Positions 33,423 to 46,210 of a stretch of 64,000 bases of DNA are shown in pieces. Every line of letters starts with the position of its first letter. Within the stretch, counting starts at the first letter, position 1. The position numbers were made by a program, and so were the translations under genes. The stretch is from the NCBI RefSeq assembly GCF_000346465.2, contig NC_034011.1, positions 2,937,508 to 3,001,507 of the forward strand, written 5' to 3'. Source of the DNA: Prunus persica. Taxonomy: Eukaryota > Streptophyta > Magnoliopsida > Rosales > Rosaceae. The notes below the pieces were generated by a model. The model made no database searches, was not told where the DNA came from, and worked only from the letters and a program-made list of their open reading frames with translations.

Positions 33423-35253
33423 GATTAATCTGTTTTCACAAGATTCGAAAGGCAGTGTACTTAAATTTTGTAATGATGCAGGGGAGGTGGAGGATACTTT
33501 CCTCTGTTTTTCTTATTTTCAAACAGTAAGAGTGAAGATAACATACAGCCAAACCAGTTAACCCAAAGTCATCCAATATAATTGAAAAGTCGTGGTCAGT
33601 CAATGTCCTACCAATATGGCCCATTTCCATTTGGGCAATGAGAATACTCTAGATAAGGAAGAAAAAGAAAAGTAAAGAAACAAAAATGGTTAAACTATTA
33701 TTTTAGCTCATGTGTCCATTTGGGTGCAAACATGAGAAAGGAATGGTGGGTTTCTCATTCCCACAGATGTCTAAACTAGATCTCAGAAAATAGGGATTTT
33801 GCATTCCCAAAGGAGGAGGTGCATTTTCCCATTCCAATGATTGGTTTCAAATGTTGTGGTCTCATATGTAATTTTGACTCCATACCTATCCTATCCTAAG
33901 TACTGTTCGAGATGTTTTGAACTGCTTCCAGACCTACGTTTGGACGTGGATTCCTAGAACCGCCAACCAAGCGGCAGATCATTTGGCAATGCTTGCCATT
34001 TCGAGAATGAGCCCGGAAGTATGGGTCAACCGACCCCCATCCTCTCTAATGCATATCCTGAACAAAGATGGTTTACCATGCCCCCCAAGGAGTGCTTAAT
34101 ATTTGCGGATGTGTGGGCTTCTCGACGTATCCGGTTGTCTTATAACTACGTCTTTTTATTAGTCCTCCTTCCATGCAGCTGTGATGTTTTATTTCTTGTT
34201 GTTCGTTGTGCCTAGCTGCTTTATAGGTTGTGTACTTCTCTTGGCTGTTTGCCTTTTTATGAAAATTCCATATTTCAGACCAAAAAAAAAAAAAAAAAAA
34301 AACCTAAACCCATTATGGCTGCAGCTTACTCAATTTGAAAAGTCCACAAATAGACGGTTGCATTTATCTCTTTTCTTCAGATGATAAATGTTACATATTG
34401 CAGGACCTCTAAGGAAAACCCATTTCATGATAACTTAAAATACATGTCTGATGAATGATTGTATTTGTAGGAGCAAAATCCAAATGACCTCTCTGCTTTT
34501 AAGCCAAGCAAGTGAGATAGACTGAAACCCAAGATCCCTTTCATTTTGTATATCGAGTGTCTTAGAAACCTGAACGTGTTTAACACTATTTGTTTTAACT
34601 TCATGAATATATTTACTTCTCGTACAACTTTGGATCCTGAAATTTTATGACTGGCAGAAATTTTGTTCACCAAATGATGTGACACCATGTTAATATATTA
34701 GAACATGAGCTCACTTTTAACCTGATTTACTTTTAACAAGTAAGATATTGACATGTATACGGGTGCATCATTCAACAATAAAGTAAGATGATTTTGTGTA
34801 TAAACTAAAATTTTTGTGTGAAGCTCAACAGAGGTGGAAATAAAGTAAGGCTGATTGCCTGCTTCCGAGTCCGACCTTAGTTTTAGGGTTATTTTTTTTG
34901 TCATTACTAATTAGTGCTTCTTTATGAGTTTGAAAATGAATCATTCTTGCATGGAGATAGACAATTGTAGTTTAATAACCGCGCAGAGCTAAATATAACA
35001 TATATACAAAGAACCAGTTCAGATTCGTTTGCCGTGATTTTATTTTGGCGATGGAAATAGAACACTAGTATTACTTTTGTTGCGTTTTTTTTTTTTCTTT
35101 TTTTTTGGGTTAAGTTATTGCATGAAAACTTTATGAATGGATACAAGACCAAAAATACATATTGAACTAAATAAATGCGTAATTATAGATGCAGAGCAAA
35201 AAAGTACAATCTTACAAGGAAGAAAAAAACCTCAATTAACAAATCAGCAAGGC
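33423..35253. other. Gene-free stretch with LINE remnant
   Basis: It contains the upstream region of DUF4220-B, a 5'-truncated LINE (33885-34302) and the 3' flank of the germin-like gene. No other coding sequence is supported. Confidence 0.5.
33885..34302 (+). mobile_element. 5'-truncated LINE with RNase H-like end and poly-A tail
   Basis: Frame +2 codes for 'TVRDVLNCFQTYVWTWIPRT' followed by 'ANQAADHLAMLAISRM', the C-terminal RNase H-like signature of plant LINE ORF2 (RVT_3). The frame ends at 34099, then a 3' UTR of about 180 bases and a 21-base A run (34282-34302). A 5-base CCTAA occurs on both sides, too short to prove a target duplication. Confidence 0.75.
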
Positions 35254-35892
35254 TTAGCCAGTGCCACCAAGAACACCCTTAAGCTTCTTGATCTGAGCAA
35301 GGTCAAGGAAAGTGGTCTGCCCCACCAATGCAGAAGGCAAGTTGTTAGCAAAGAGGGCAAAGTCAAGGATTTGGAGACCAGGGCTTGCACTGCTGAAGCT
35401 AACAAAAGCACTGGAGTGTATTTTAGCAGCATTCACTTGAAAATGCAGCAACCCTTGAGGGAAAACCATGACATCTCCCTTCTTAAGAGTCTCCAAGTAC
35501 ACAGTGCTGGCTGAGGAAACAAAGCCTGCTGTGATGTGTCCTCTTGTCACAACCAGAATTTCTGAAGCACCAGGGTGTGTGTGGAATGGGATGACGCCAC
35601 CTGGCGCTAAGTCTAGCCTTGCCATAGAGAGGCCAAGCCCATTGACACCAGGAAACTGAGCCACAAATGCAGGGGTCACAGCAGCTTTGATTATGTTGGT
35701 GGTGTTTCCACCTTTGGCCAGGCCAGAGAACACAAAGTCACTGACAGTGACATTAGCAGGGCTCTTGCAAGGGTAGCCTGCAGGGCCATCTGGGCCTTTC
35801 AAGTCTGCCACACAAAAGTCTTGGACAGAAGCATGAGAAGAGGAGGAGAAGAAAATGAGAAAGAATAGGAAGAGAATGTAGTACTGAGGCAT
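35254..35892 (-). CDS. Germin-like protein (ABP19-like)
   Basis: 212 residues, intronless. Signal peptide about 1-21 ending 'SSSHA'. Two Cys of the mature N-terminus (C27, C42) form the usual disulfide. Cupin box 1 '[12 protein letters not shown]' gives H104, H106 and E111; box 2 '[11 protein letters not shown]' gives H150. The four metal ligands are all present, so manganese binding is likely. The end '[11 protein letters not shown]' is the family C-terminus. N-glycosylation sequons NVT (47) and NTT (63). Family members are secreted, oligomeric apoplastic proteins; some have superoxide dismutase or auxin-binding activity, neither shown here. The start is the first Met before the signal peptide. 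A TATA box lies about 61 bases upstream of the ATG. Confidence 0.93.
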   Translation of the reverse strand: MPQYYILFLFFLIFFSSSSHASVQDFCVADLKGPDGPAGYPCKSPANVTVSDFVFSGLAKGGNTTNIIKAAVTPAFVAQFPGVNGLGLSMARLDLAPGGVIPFHTHPGASEILVVTRGHITAGFVSSASTVYLETLKKGDVMVFPQGLLHFQVNAAKIHSSAFVSFSSASPGLQILDFALFANNLPSALVGQTTFLDLAQIKKLKGVLGGTG

Positions 35893-35952
35893 TTTCAGAA
35901 ATGGGTTGTGGGCAAAAGTGAGTGTGAGGCATCTTGGATGGCATGGTTAGGG

Positions 35953-35960
35953 TTTATATA
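35953..35960 (-). promoter_or_regulatory. TATA box of the germin-like gene
   Basis: On the minus strand, 'TATATAAA' lies 61 bases before the ATG, the right distance for a short leader. Confidence 0.6.
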
Positions 35961-38900
35961 CAAAATTGTAGATGAACTGATTGGTACGAGTAGACACCAC
36001 GCCATGCAGGACACAATTGACCCATGGACAAAACAGAGCCATATCTTTGCTGGGCTGAAGCTAAACTTATTGTATTGGACATAAAACAGGATGTCACTTT
36101 TGGTAGTTAGTAGTGGTAAAGTGACTTATTAAGCAAGCATTCAATCTTCCACTCTGTCAAACAACTTGCATGCACAACCAAACAATGGACAATAGGGCAT
36201 TGGATATCTATAACAAAAAGAATTGTTTGAGAATGCTACAAAATTAACAATGAAAGCAACCTACATTCATATCCATTCACAAACAAAAGATTGCATAATG
36301 TATAATTATCAGACCAAGATTCCTTGATTGATCACGTTCACATACCAACAGCCAAGATGAAACAAAGATTTCATTATCAATTTGAAGGTTTAGTTGAGGA
36401 AATTTCAGTGGGCTAAACTAAATTAAGCATGCATAATGCATTAGTATTTAGTAGTAGAGTGGAAGATGGTGGTGAGGAACTTAGCTGTTTGTGGTCCAAA
36501 TTTCCAATAGCACATGGGAAGTGAGAAGGAAAGTGCATAAGCAGCCAGTCTGACAGCTAAAACCTTCAAGGGTGTACCTACACTACAATTCTTTCTTGGG
36601 TGTGTCCTTCAAATTGTAACAATGGATTTCATGTGTGGACTATAGTCATTCCCCCTAGCTAAGATTTCTAGAATAGCTAAAGCTAACGTAGCATGAATCT
36701 GAAAGTTCGAAGCTGAGAAATCCACAAGGTCAAAATGAAAAAGTGGAAAACTTCTAGGTAAATCAGAGGAGTTTTACATGGAAGCTGGACAAAATAGTGG
36801 GAACGTACATAGAAATTAAGGAGCAATTTTGATTTTTAATACAAGCGATTAATCTAAATTACAAGAAAAAGGGAAATTTTCACAACTAGTATTCGAAGAC
36901 AAGACCACTGTGTAAATAGCATAGTGTTGCCATATTGAATTACTTGATATTGATTGAAAATAGATGCAAATATTTGGTCGAAGGCCATCCCAAACTACAG
37001 CCCAATATTGCAAAGAAACAAAGCCCCAAAAGATAATTAAACCAGGACCAAAACAGAAGCAACTAAAAATCCTGTATGAATTTTTCTCCTCCTTATCCTT
37101 TTGACTAATAAGAACAAACAATATACTTGCTACCAGCAGTCCAATGTTGGTGGGTAATTTAGAAAATGTTCTGTATAGTTCCATATTGGGGGAAAGAGAG
37201 ATAATAGTTCCTTGCGTCAGTCCAATCGGCTTTAGGTTGCAGGTTTTTTATGGCCTTAGATGTGGGAGTAGCCTCCTCCTTTAAACTTTTGTTTATTAAA
37301 AAACAATAAGGAACCAAAAAAAAAAAAAAAAAATTAGACTCGAAGCAAATTTTTATAACCTCAACAACAATAAATATACTTGGAAGCAATAGATATTTGT
37401 ATATGTACATTAAATGTTGAATAATGAAATATATCTTTTTGTTAACATGAGGACTTTATCTCAATTTGTATAAAGTTACTTTTTTTTTTATGAACTTTGT
37501 ATAAAGTTACTTGGATTGGATGCTATCAGACTTCAGCAAAACATCTGCCAATCTATTTGGTGTTGATTTTGTGCTCTATCTAAAGCTGCGTGTTTTTCAA
37601 CTTTTATTCTTCCAATATAATATCTAAATCTAAAAACTCAAAACTACAAAAAATAATAACCAGTATTTGCTTAAACTAAATTCACATTATTTTAACATGA
37701 GTAATTATTCTTTCAAGAAAAGTCATATATTTGAGTCCTAACATTCATATGTAAAATATGTAGTGTGCGTGAGTTTTGAAAAAATCATCAAAGAATCGTA
37801 TCTCAATTCGTTTATGGCTGGCAGGAGACTTTCAGGAAAGGCTGTGGGTGGGAAGCTCTGAGAAGTTGCATTATTTTGATACCTTTACCTTGGTCTGTTT
37901 TCTAAATCAGAACCTTTCTGAATGGGAAAAAGAAAAAAGAAAAAAGCAAGCCTGAAAGGGTCTTTGGATTTATTGGCTTAGAAATTATGGGAATTTCCTT
38001 TTAAATGCAGGGCTGCAGTGGAATATGTCAGGCCACACCATACTTACTCAGAGCAAACCAATGCAGAAAGATCAGTCCATCAGTCCATCAGTCATATCTT
38101 AATACCAGTATGCAACACTCTCTCCTAAACTAAACCCATTTGTCAAATTCAACTATTTTCTCTTCGGCAGATTAACTCCAAACAACAGTTTGAGACAAAG
38201 GGCACAGATATTTTAATCTGAATGATAAGATATTAAGATGAACAATCCACCAGCAGTGAAGAAAAAGAAAAAAAAAATAATTTTAACCTACGTACCTGCT
38301 ATAACTTCTTCAACTAACCCTACCCTTTTTTCTCTCGAATCTCTCCCCAAAAGGAGAAAGAAGTTATGGTCTCCTATCCTATACTTGTGTTTATTTATTT
38401 GGGTTGTTAATCCCACAATAAATTGGAGTGGATAAACATAAATAATCCAAAGTTTGGTACACTGGTTGTTCCAACTTCCAACATTGCAATTTTGCAGCAG
38501 CAGCGACAAATTAAATTCAATTACGAAGGCATTGAAGAAGGCAGTGGAGGAAACTGGTGCTGAAGAAAAGAAATGTGACACATTATTTATGAAAAAAATG
38601 AAAACATATTGAAAAAATAGACAATGTAAATTCTCGAAATACAACACATGATAAAATTAAATTCTCGACACAAATTACAAATTTTTTTTTTTGCTTTTAC
38701 GTTGTTGCAAAAGCTAAGGATGTCATGCAAGTCTGTGGGGGACCCACAAAGTCTATGTTGCAGTCAAAAACGCATCCTTCCCAGGTGAGCTCTATTTTAG
38801 TCTTGAGACCTGCAATGTAAAACAGCATCACTCTATGTGACTAATATGGAAAGAGGTGTTTCAAAGAGATGCACATTAAGGGAAATATTGGGTTCATTGA

Positions 38901-40852
38901 CCAAACCTGACTTAGTTGAGGCACATCAATGAAGGACATGGGGAGCATGTGTTTTGGCTCAGAGAGTAACAGGTTTCAACAGTCACAGGCACAGAAGATA
39001 TGTTGTCTTTTTTCTATCTTGCTGTAGACATGCAAGAATATATATGTGATGCAGATTGTGAAAAAAATATCATTTTGTGATCTTGATGATGAGAAATGGG
39101 TGTCCAAATATGTTTTTTTTTTTTTTTTTGGGGTCAAAAATGGGTGTCCTATGATATTTCATACAAAAGTATGAACTATGATCTTGCATATATGATTTGT
39201 GTGAAAGAAAAAAATGAATTAGAAACACAAGGAATAGGGGCAAGAATGTTTCTTTTTCTCAGCATTTGTCTCATTCCCTTGATTTGTGTTTCATGCTTGT
39301 TGAATTAACCCTTCGTCATTCCCTTTTCAGTTCAGTTTCTGCACCAGCTGCAAGATTTTCCAAACCCAAGATGGAAATAACTTCTGAAATTCACACCAAT
39401 CTTGATAATTCAGATACTACCAACATGGTCAACTACTAGGCCAAGATCATCAATTTCATTTTTCCATGGTCATACTTTTTTCTGCAATGAATCAGAGTAA
39501 TCTTTTGATGACCTTTTTAACTTCTTGAGATTTTATCCTTCTCTCTCTTTTCAAACTCTTCAACTTCACTCTCCATTTCTCACGCTTCAACCATTTGGTG
39601 CATTCACTATTTACATTCATGAGTTAAAAAAATCTCCCACAATCTAGATGTATCAATCTGAAACCAAATTATCACACACAGATGCACAATCTGCGTCCCC
39701 CAAAAGCTTTCTGCTCAATAATAGATGAGATGGCCTACCAAGTCACCTCAAAGAAAGAAAAAAAATTAGGAGTTAAAAAGAAAAAAAGTTAAAACCCAAG
39801 GATATCAAAAAACCATAAGAAAAATCATTATTTTTCTCTCCAAATTTCATATTGAAAGTCAGATGAAGTAAATGTGGTAGGGATGTGGGGAAAAAAGAAA
39901 AGAAAAGTAGGAAGAGTAAAAAGCACTTGTTCGTACCACAAGGCAGGCCTAAGCTAGAGTATGCCCCCCAACTGAGGAGAAAAATTTAGTTAAAATGGGA
40001 TGCTGTTTTGTTATTCTCAGTTAATAATTATATATTACGTACAAGTATTATCACGTGATTCATAATATTATTAGTTAAAAATAACAATATAATATTATCC
40101 TCATTTTATATAATATTATTCTCGTTTTATGAAAAATTTTCTCCTACACTGAGAGGGAGGATGACATATAAAAAATACTCACTTTAAGCTTCGCATTTCA
40201 CATTACAAAAGAGATTTGCTTTGCTATTAAATTTTGCAGCCTCACATAAAAACAAGGCACGCTTCTCAAGGAGACTATATATGATGTGGAGACAGCAAAC
40301 CAAAGAAGAAAGGTGCATTTTTTCTTAATAACACTTCATTTATTATTATTATTTTTTTGTTTTATGGATTTCTGTCGTGTAGAGATTGAGAGACAGGAGC
40401 GGCAACAAGGAGCAGCTATCCTGTGCCAGTGGGACCTTTCCGTCAGGCCTACACACGTGGGACCATGCAGCGGTCACACGTGGGCCCACACTCATGTGAG
40501 TAATGCGCAGGGGCAGCTGCAGAGCAGGAGCAGAGTTGCAGTCATAATAAGAGCAGACTCTGTCAGTCAGACAGAGTGCACAGAGAAGAGAGAGAGTGTC
40601 TTCAGAGGCTCTCAAGAGCCATTAGTTCACCCATGCATAAAAGAAGCCTGCAACCCACTAAACAATCAGCTCAACAAAAAACAAACCCACTTTTCCGTGT
40701 CTCTTAAATCTCCAAAGCTGTTCTTCCTGAATCCTTCTTCTTCTTGTTTTTCATCACCTGGGTATTTTGAAGGATTATTAATTCTTTGTTTTGTTTTCTT
40801 CTTCTTTTTTTATATAAATTTGTTCTGCTTGAAAAATCACAAGAAAAAAAAA
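35961..40852. other. Gene-free stretch between germin-like gene and GRF
   Basis: Almost 5 kb without a supported gene. It holds scattered poly-A/poly-T runs, an AT-rich block near 40020-40140 with repeated 'AATATTATT', and the GRF promoter and leader in the last 600 bases. From 40286 to 40852 the frame of the GRF gene is open but reads as low-complexity, UTR-like sequence. Confidence 0.5.
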
Positions 40853-42182
40853 ATGTTGAGTGGAAATCCAAATACTGCAAGAAATAGGTACCCTTTCACA
40901 CCAAATCAGTGGCAAGAGCTTGAACACCAAGCTCTCATCTTCAAGTACATGGCCTCAGGGATACCTATTCCAACTGATCTTGTCTATTCTTTAAAGAGGA
41001 GGTTGGACAATTCAATTTCTTCAAGACTCTTCCCCCATCCCAGTAAGCACATGTTTTGTTCATGGTTTTGTTTTGTTTTGTTTTTTTCAGTTTCTATGTT
41101 ATTTTAATTTTTTGAGATTTAAAATAAGGTATGGATATATTTGTTTTGTATTAATTTGGGTGTCTTTGGTACTTGTGTGGGTGCAGTGGGATGGGGCTGT
41201 TATGAGATGGGTTTTGGCAGAAAGGTAGACCCAGAGCCAGGGAGGTGCAGAAGAACAGATGGTAAAAAATGGAGGTGCTCAAAGGAAGCTTACCCAGACT
41301 CAAAGTACTGTGAGAGGCATATGCACAGAGGCAGAAACCGTTCAAGAAAGCCTGTGGAAGTTTCTTCATCAACTACAACTCCTTCAGCAACAACAACTGC
41401 AACAGAGCACCCTTCATCTTCTTCTTCTTCAGCCCTCTCATCACCCAACAACAAAAACCTCTCCAAAACCTCTTCCTACTCTCTCTCTCCACTTTCCTCA
41501 TCCATATCCACTGAAACACAAACCCAACATAACCCTCACCAATCTAATTCACCCCTTTATCCCTTCCTTAATTACCCTCAGTCTTCATCTTCAAGTTCTA
41601 GGCCTCCTCCTGGTTCTGTTTTCTCACCTCAGAACAACAGCTCTTCTGCTACCCCTCACCTTTTTTTGAACTCTGGATCTTATAACACTCAAGCTGAAAA
41701 AGATTACAGGTTTGTGTTAACAAAAATCAGATTAACCCATGATTTATTTTTGTCTTCTTTTTTTGTTTTTCCCATAAAGTTCTGTTCTTTCTTTTGCCAA
41801 TAGGTATCTTCATGGAACGAAGGGAAGTGTGGATGAGCTAACTTTCTTTCCAGAGTCTTCAGCAAATGGAAGAAGCATATTGACTGGGGGCTCATCGTCA
41901 TGTCAGCCGCTGATGAGTTCCTACAGAGGCTACTCTCAACCACAGTTCCAAAGCCTCACAGATCATCATAATCCAGAAGTTTCTCAACAATCACAGGAGG
42001 AGGAGCAGCATTGCTTTGTTTGGGGCACTGATTTCAAATCAGGCAGAGCAATCAAAACAGAGAAAGAAGCAGCTGAAACCCAAAAGTCACTGCACCACTT
42101 CTTTGGAGACTGGCAGCCACCAAAGAGCACAGACACCTGGCTTGATCTTTCATCCAACTCTGGAGTTCCTAATGGTAATTAG
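40853..42182 (+). CDS. GRF5-like: Growth-regulating factor, GRF5-like
   Basis: Exons 40853-41042, 41187-41709 and 41804-42182 (phases 1 and 2) give 363 residues. QLQ domain about 14-49 ('[19 protein letters not shown]'), which binds GIF coactivators. WRC domain about 78-118 with C84, C94, C105 and H108 forming the zinc-binding C3H, plus basic '[12 protein letters not shown]' for DNA binding and nuclear import. 'DYRYLHG' spans the exon 2/3 junction. The QLQ starts almost at the N-terminus and '[13 protein letters not shown]' precedes the WRC, as in the GRF5 group. Acts in the nucleus to promote cell proliferation in leaves. A miR396 site lies in exon 2. An alternative last intron (GT at 42175, AG at 42271-42272) would change only the last few residues. 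The frame is also open upstream to 40364 (ATG). Confidence 0.93.
41338..41359 (+). promoter_or_regulatory. miR396 target site in GRF exon 2
   Basis: The core 'TTCAAGAAAGCCTGTGGA' matches the known GRF site for miR396, with the one-base bulge typical of GRFs. It codes for 'RSRKPVE' after the WRC domain. Confidence 0.93.
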
Positions 42183-42399
42183 GTTTTACTGTCAATGTTC
42201 TCATTTGGCTCTGAGCCTCTGACCTCTTTGTTGTCCAGCTGTTTAATTTGAAACGTCTCCTTTGTGGTGCAGATGGCTGAAGTCTCAAATCTCAATTATG
42301 GGGAGTTTGATCAAAGGCCAAAAGAGTACTCTCTGGTGGGGCATTGCCTTTTCTAACTTGAACTGGTGGCTAGGGAGCTTTATTTTGCTGAAAGGCTTG

Positions 42400-42422
42400 T
42401 GAGTGAGTGAGTGAGTGAGTGA
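42400..42422. repeat. (GTGA)n microsatellite
   Basis: Five to six copies of GTGA. Confidence 0.9.
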
Positions 42423-43119
42423 ATAATGTAGGGGCCACACAGAAGGATTTCTGTCTTTTGCTTTTTCTTGATATTTATTTGCTTCTTCCATCACCCCTCT
42501 CTAAGAAACATGTCTCATGTCTTGGTATTTATAGACTTGCTTGTTTGACTGGAAGCATGTTGAAATGATATGGCCCTATGGGGCCTCTAGCCTCAAAGTT
42601 CTGTATGGGTAGCAACTACTTTATCATATGGAATTTGGTTACACAAGTTCTCATATTTATGGACCCAAGATGGGGAACATCTGCAATCAGTTGGCTCATT
42701 TACCCTTTTACCTATGTGGACTTTTTGTATGTTTTCCAAAGGGTTTATTGCCTTTGCTCATCCAGTGGACAGCACTCAGACTCAGAGCATAGCTTCTTTT
42801 TTCCTTCAATAAACCATGGGTTTATATATACTGTGGTCTCTTTTCTATGGAATCTCACCCCGTTTTATTATTTTCCATGTCCCACCCTAAGACTTTGAAT
42901 TTTATAGTATTTTTAGTCAGCTGCACACTTGGATCATGTGAGTGAGTGGGTTTTTCATTGAACTTGACATTGCCAAATTGATGCGGTTTCCCCATAAAAT
43001 AAAATTAAATCTGGCTTAAGTCATTTTTTCTTTATTATATAAGTTTAAATAGTGCTCCAAAACATCCCTTTGACAAAAATTAAATAGTGATGAAATATAC
43101 CAGCATCGTGTATCTTGTC

Positions 43120-43266
43120 TGCCAGGAGTACCCCTTTTTTCTATTTTTTGCCAATGTTAGAAAAGGGGAGGGGGTATACCACACTGCAAATGTATTTTGG
43201 AAGTTCGAACTTGAGACTAGTCTGCAAGTCAGGCTTTTTACAACTGGACTAGACCCGTTGACGGGT
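43120..43266 (-). mobile_element. SINE-like fragment
   Basis: On the minus strand, 'CAAGTTCGAACTTCC' resembles a box B, preceded by 'CCTGACTTGCAGACTAG' and followed by a pyrimidine-rich tail. The layout fits the tRNA-derived SINEs elsewhere in the window. No target duplication was found. Confidence 0.45.
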
Positions 43267-43537
43267 TGCGTGTGTTAGTTCTCTTCTTTGTTATTTATGT
43301 GTTTGGGCTGCCCTTACGAGCCTTTGCTTTTTGTTTGTTGGGCCTAGCTTTCCCTTTGAGCTATTTTATTTACCTTTAGGCTTCTTTGAAGTATCTTTAG
43401 ACGGAAAAGTAGAAATCAAAATTAACACAAAACGAGAGCATATGCAATACTTTTCATTCATAATATCAAGTCTGACATATCAAGCACTTGAAAATGCATA
43501 TTGGATGGATCATGAACACCACTTCAATGTTCTGATA

Positions 43538-43673
43538 TCTATAGTAAGGGCCTTATCTAAGGTCCTTAAATTAGGCCCTATGTCTTAATTGTTGGATCAA
43601 ATTGGTTAGTTTAATCTAACAGTTAAGAGATAAGGTCTCATCTAAGGGCCTTAGATAAAACCCTCACTATAGA
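43538..43673. mobile_element. MITE, family 'CTATAGTGAGGG', copy 2
   Basis: 136 bases. Left end 'TCTATAGTAAGGGCCTTATC'; right end in reverse 'TCTATAGTGAGGGTTTTATC'. The inside 'CAGTTAAGAGATAAGG' is shared with copies 1 and 3. It is the best-preserved copy. Confidence 0.8.
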
Positions 43674-44042
43674 ATAACACCTGATACACCATTTAATTGG
43701 TCTAATACTCCATCTGATTTTTTCATTTGTCTTGAAAAATCGCATAACATGACATCATGCTTTTGATTTTATATTATGACACAAAAGCCAAACTGTTTTT
43801 CTATGTTTTTGGTAGAAAAAATAGGCCAAACTTTGTCCGTCAATTCCAAGTTACAACAAAGGAAACTGTCATAGTCAGACAAATTATATTCTGTACGCAT
43901 AGGCCAAATTATGCTCTCCGTCTTTGCGTAACTCAACTCAGAGGGGAGTCAACTTCCTGAGATTGGTCCTCAGTTTGCAGCTATTGCAAGGAGACTCCCT
44001 TAATTTCAAAATATGGAAGCAAACAAGCAAAGAAAGATAGTA

Positions 44043-44187
44043 GATGAACTTTGTACATAAACTTTACCAAAAACGGAAAAAGAAGAAGATAAAAGATGGA
44101 ACTCTTTACATAAAACTTTACCCAAAAAGGAAGAAGATAAAAGACGAACTTTATACATAAACTTTACCACAAAAAATAAAAGAGATA
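44043..44187. repeat. Minisatellite of about 50 bases, three units
   Basis: The units begin 'GATGAACTTTGTACATAAAC' (44043), 'GATGGAACTCTTTACATAAA' (44095) and 'GACGAACTTTATACATAAAC' (44143). Each ends in an A-rich 'AGAAGATAAAA'-type tract. Confidence 0.8.
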
Positions 44188-45739
44188 ACTTATGCGACCC
44201 TCCCAAAAGGAGGAGGAGGCAGTATTCCTCCCACAATCCGAGCACAAAGTAAATGCTTATAAGAACAAGTCTCATCAACAGTAAAAGTACATTAAAACTT
44301 CTGATTCCAGGCAAAAATCTGTATCATAATAATCAATATGTAGGGGAAGTGAATGATGCTCAAATAAGGGAAGTGTCATTATCATCAAACAACCATTGTG
44401 TATCTTTCTCCAATATAGCAGAATGGATCAAACTATCATGAACTGGGAAACAAACATGGTAACATTTGAATAAGGCTCCATTCTCAACCATATTTTGGGT
44501 GAACATATCAATCTAATTTAAATTAACACAGTTGCTGCAGTAGAAACATGATTGAAATACTTGGAGGCTCACGATCTTACAACAGATGCCGCTCAAACTG
44601 AGAAACAACTACTTTCCTACACATTCATATTGCTCCATTTTTAATCCCAGGCCATAAGTCTCAAAATTTCTTACAGTATACTTTGCTACTACACTTCCTA
44701 CTAAGCCTATCCAGGGGGACACGCTATCTTTCTTTTAATGCTCTGAACAGCTTGATGTCAGTGATACTGTGGTGAATGTTCTTCTAAGTATCTTTCACCA
44801 TAAACCTCTTTGCAGGGCATTCAACAGATGCAGCTAGCATCTAAAAGCTAATTGAAAGGGAACAATTTTCCCTATTTTTAAAAAACACTTTCAGAAGACC
44901 AAGGGAAAATAGTTTTGGTATGATTCATATTCTACAATCAGCACAAAGAGCTAAGATATAACAAAAACCAGAATGCCTGGCAATTCCTCCTACTCTCCAA
45001 CATAGTCATGCAAAAAGTCAGCACACACCACTGATAATTGTACCAAAATGAAATCAGAGCATCAAAACAACATTTGGATATGTTTCCAGACAAAACTATC
45101 ATGTGTATTTCAGCAGTGAAAGAGTATTGATATATAGAACACAAACTAGACTAGATCACAATATGAACCCACAAAATCATTGATGCCAATACCATAATGT
45201 GTATTTCAGCAGTCAATGTCAATATATTGTATATGCAACCCACAAACTTGATATTGTCACATCACGCTCATAGAAAGAGAGAAGACTAGATACTGTCATT
45301 GTAATTCTTCCATGATTTCTAACATTGTTATACAGTCAGAGGGTTAAAGTTAGCAGGAAATGAGAAAAGGTAATCAGCTCAAAACACAAATCCTAAGATG
45401 GTTTCTTCTGCTTTAAATTATAAGCCGTGTAAACAAAGCTAAAGAACAAAAAAATCAACAGAAAATTGAAGAAACATGAAGAAAATTCCAAGCAACAATA
45501 ACCCATTTACAGAGCAACCGCAAGGGGGCCAAACAGAGCAGCCACCAATCCTCAGATCCATTCACAACATATCGATCTGTTTGTGATTCATATACTGCCT
45601 GCCGCTCACCAAAGAATCATAATTCCCTAAAAGCCCCACTATGATATGCTCATCGAAGAATATCCAATCCACTCGTAGCCCCAACTACATAGCTCTCAGC
45701 GAAACAAAAGAATTTCTAAGAAGTCTGCAACTAAAATAT

Positions 45740-46210
45740 TCAAGAACAAGTCTCATATCTATCCTTCACTATTAGCAGCTGCCTTCTCTTGAAAACCAAG
45801 AACCCAATCACACCAATCTGAAGAATGGCAGCGATACCAACAAACAACAGCCCAATCTTCTTCCCTGCATTGTACTTGTGGCCAGGATGCGGCGGTGGAG
45901 GATGCCGACGGCGATAATTGGTCGGTCTTGGCCCCCTATGTGAGGGAGGTGGCAGACTCTTCGGATCATTCTTGGAATTGAGCTGATTTGCGGGGCGATC
46001 AGGTGGTGGCGGGCCAGGAGTGTCCGGTGGAGATGGTGAATTCGAAGAATCTGGTGGAGATGGCGGGGTCGGAGATTCCGGAGGTGGCAGGGCAGGTGGC
46101 GATAAGACATTATTCACTACATCTTGAGATTGAGAATCGACAAGAAGAGCACAGAAGCTAATAGCAAACCCCAAAACCACAAAAACTAAGCTTGAAAATG
46201 GGGATTCCAT
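45740..46210 (-). CDS. Small proline-rich single-pass membrane protein
   Basis: 156 residues from the ATG at 46210; the open frame extends five codons upstream to a GTG, which was not used. A signal peptide (about 1-27, hydrophobic 'SLVFVVLGFAISFCALLV') leads to a proline-rich extracellular stretch (about 38-105) with 'PPSPP', 'PSPPDTPGPPPPD' and 'RRRHPPPPHPGHK'. A transmembrane helix follows (about 118-140, 'GLLFVGIAAILQIGVIGFLV') and a short basic cytoplasmic tail 'KRRQLLIVKDRYETCS'. The layout is that of an extensin-like type I membrane protein that could touch the cell wall. I do not recognise a named family and no catalytic domain is present. Two GA/CT microsatellites lie about 650-740 bases upstream. 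Confidence 0.8.
   Translation of the reverse strand: MESPFSSLVFVVLGFAISFCALLVDSQSQDVVNNVLSPPALPPPESPTPPSPPDSSNSPSPPDTPGPPPPDRPANQLNSKNDPKSLPPPSHRGPRPTNYRRRHPPPPHPGHKYNAGKKIGLLFVGIAAILQIGVIGFLVFKRRQLLIVKDRYETCS

Larger units (their letters stand above)
42183..45739. other. Gene-free stretch with MITE, SINE-like piece and minisatellite
   Basis: It holds a (GTGA)n run at 42400-42422, a SINE-like piece near 43120-43266, the MITE at 43538-43673 and a minisatellite at 44043-44187. The rest looks like 3' flanks of the two neighbours. No gene is supported. Confidence 0.5.
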
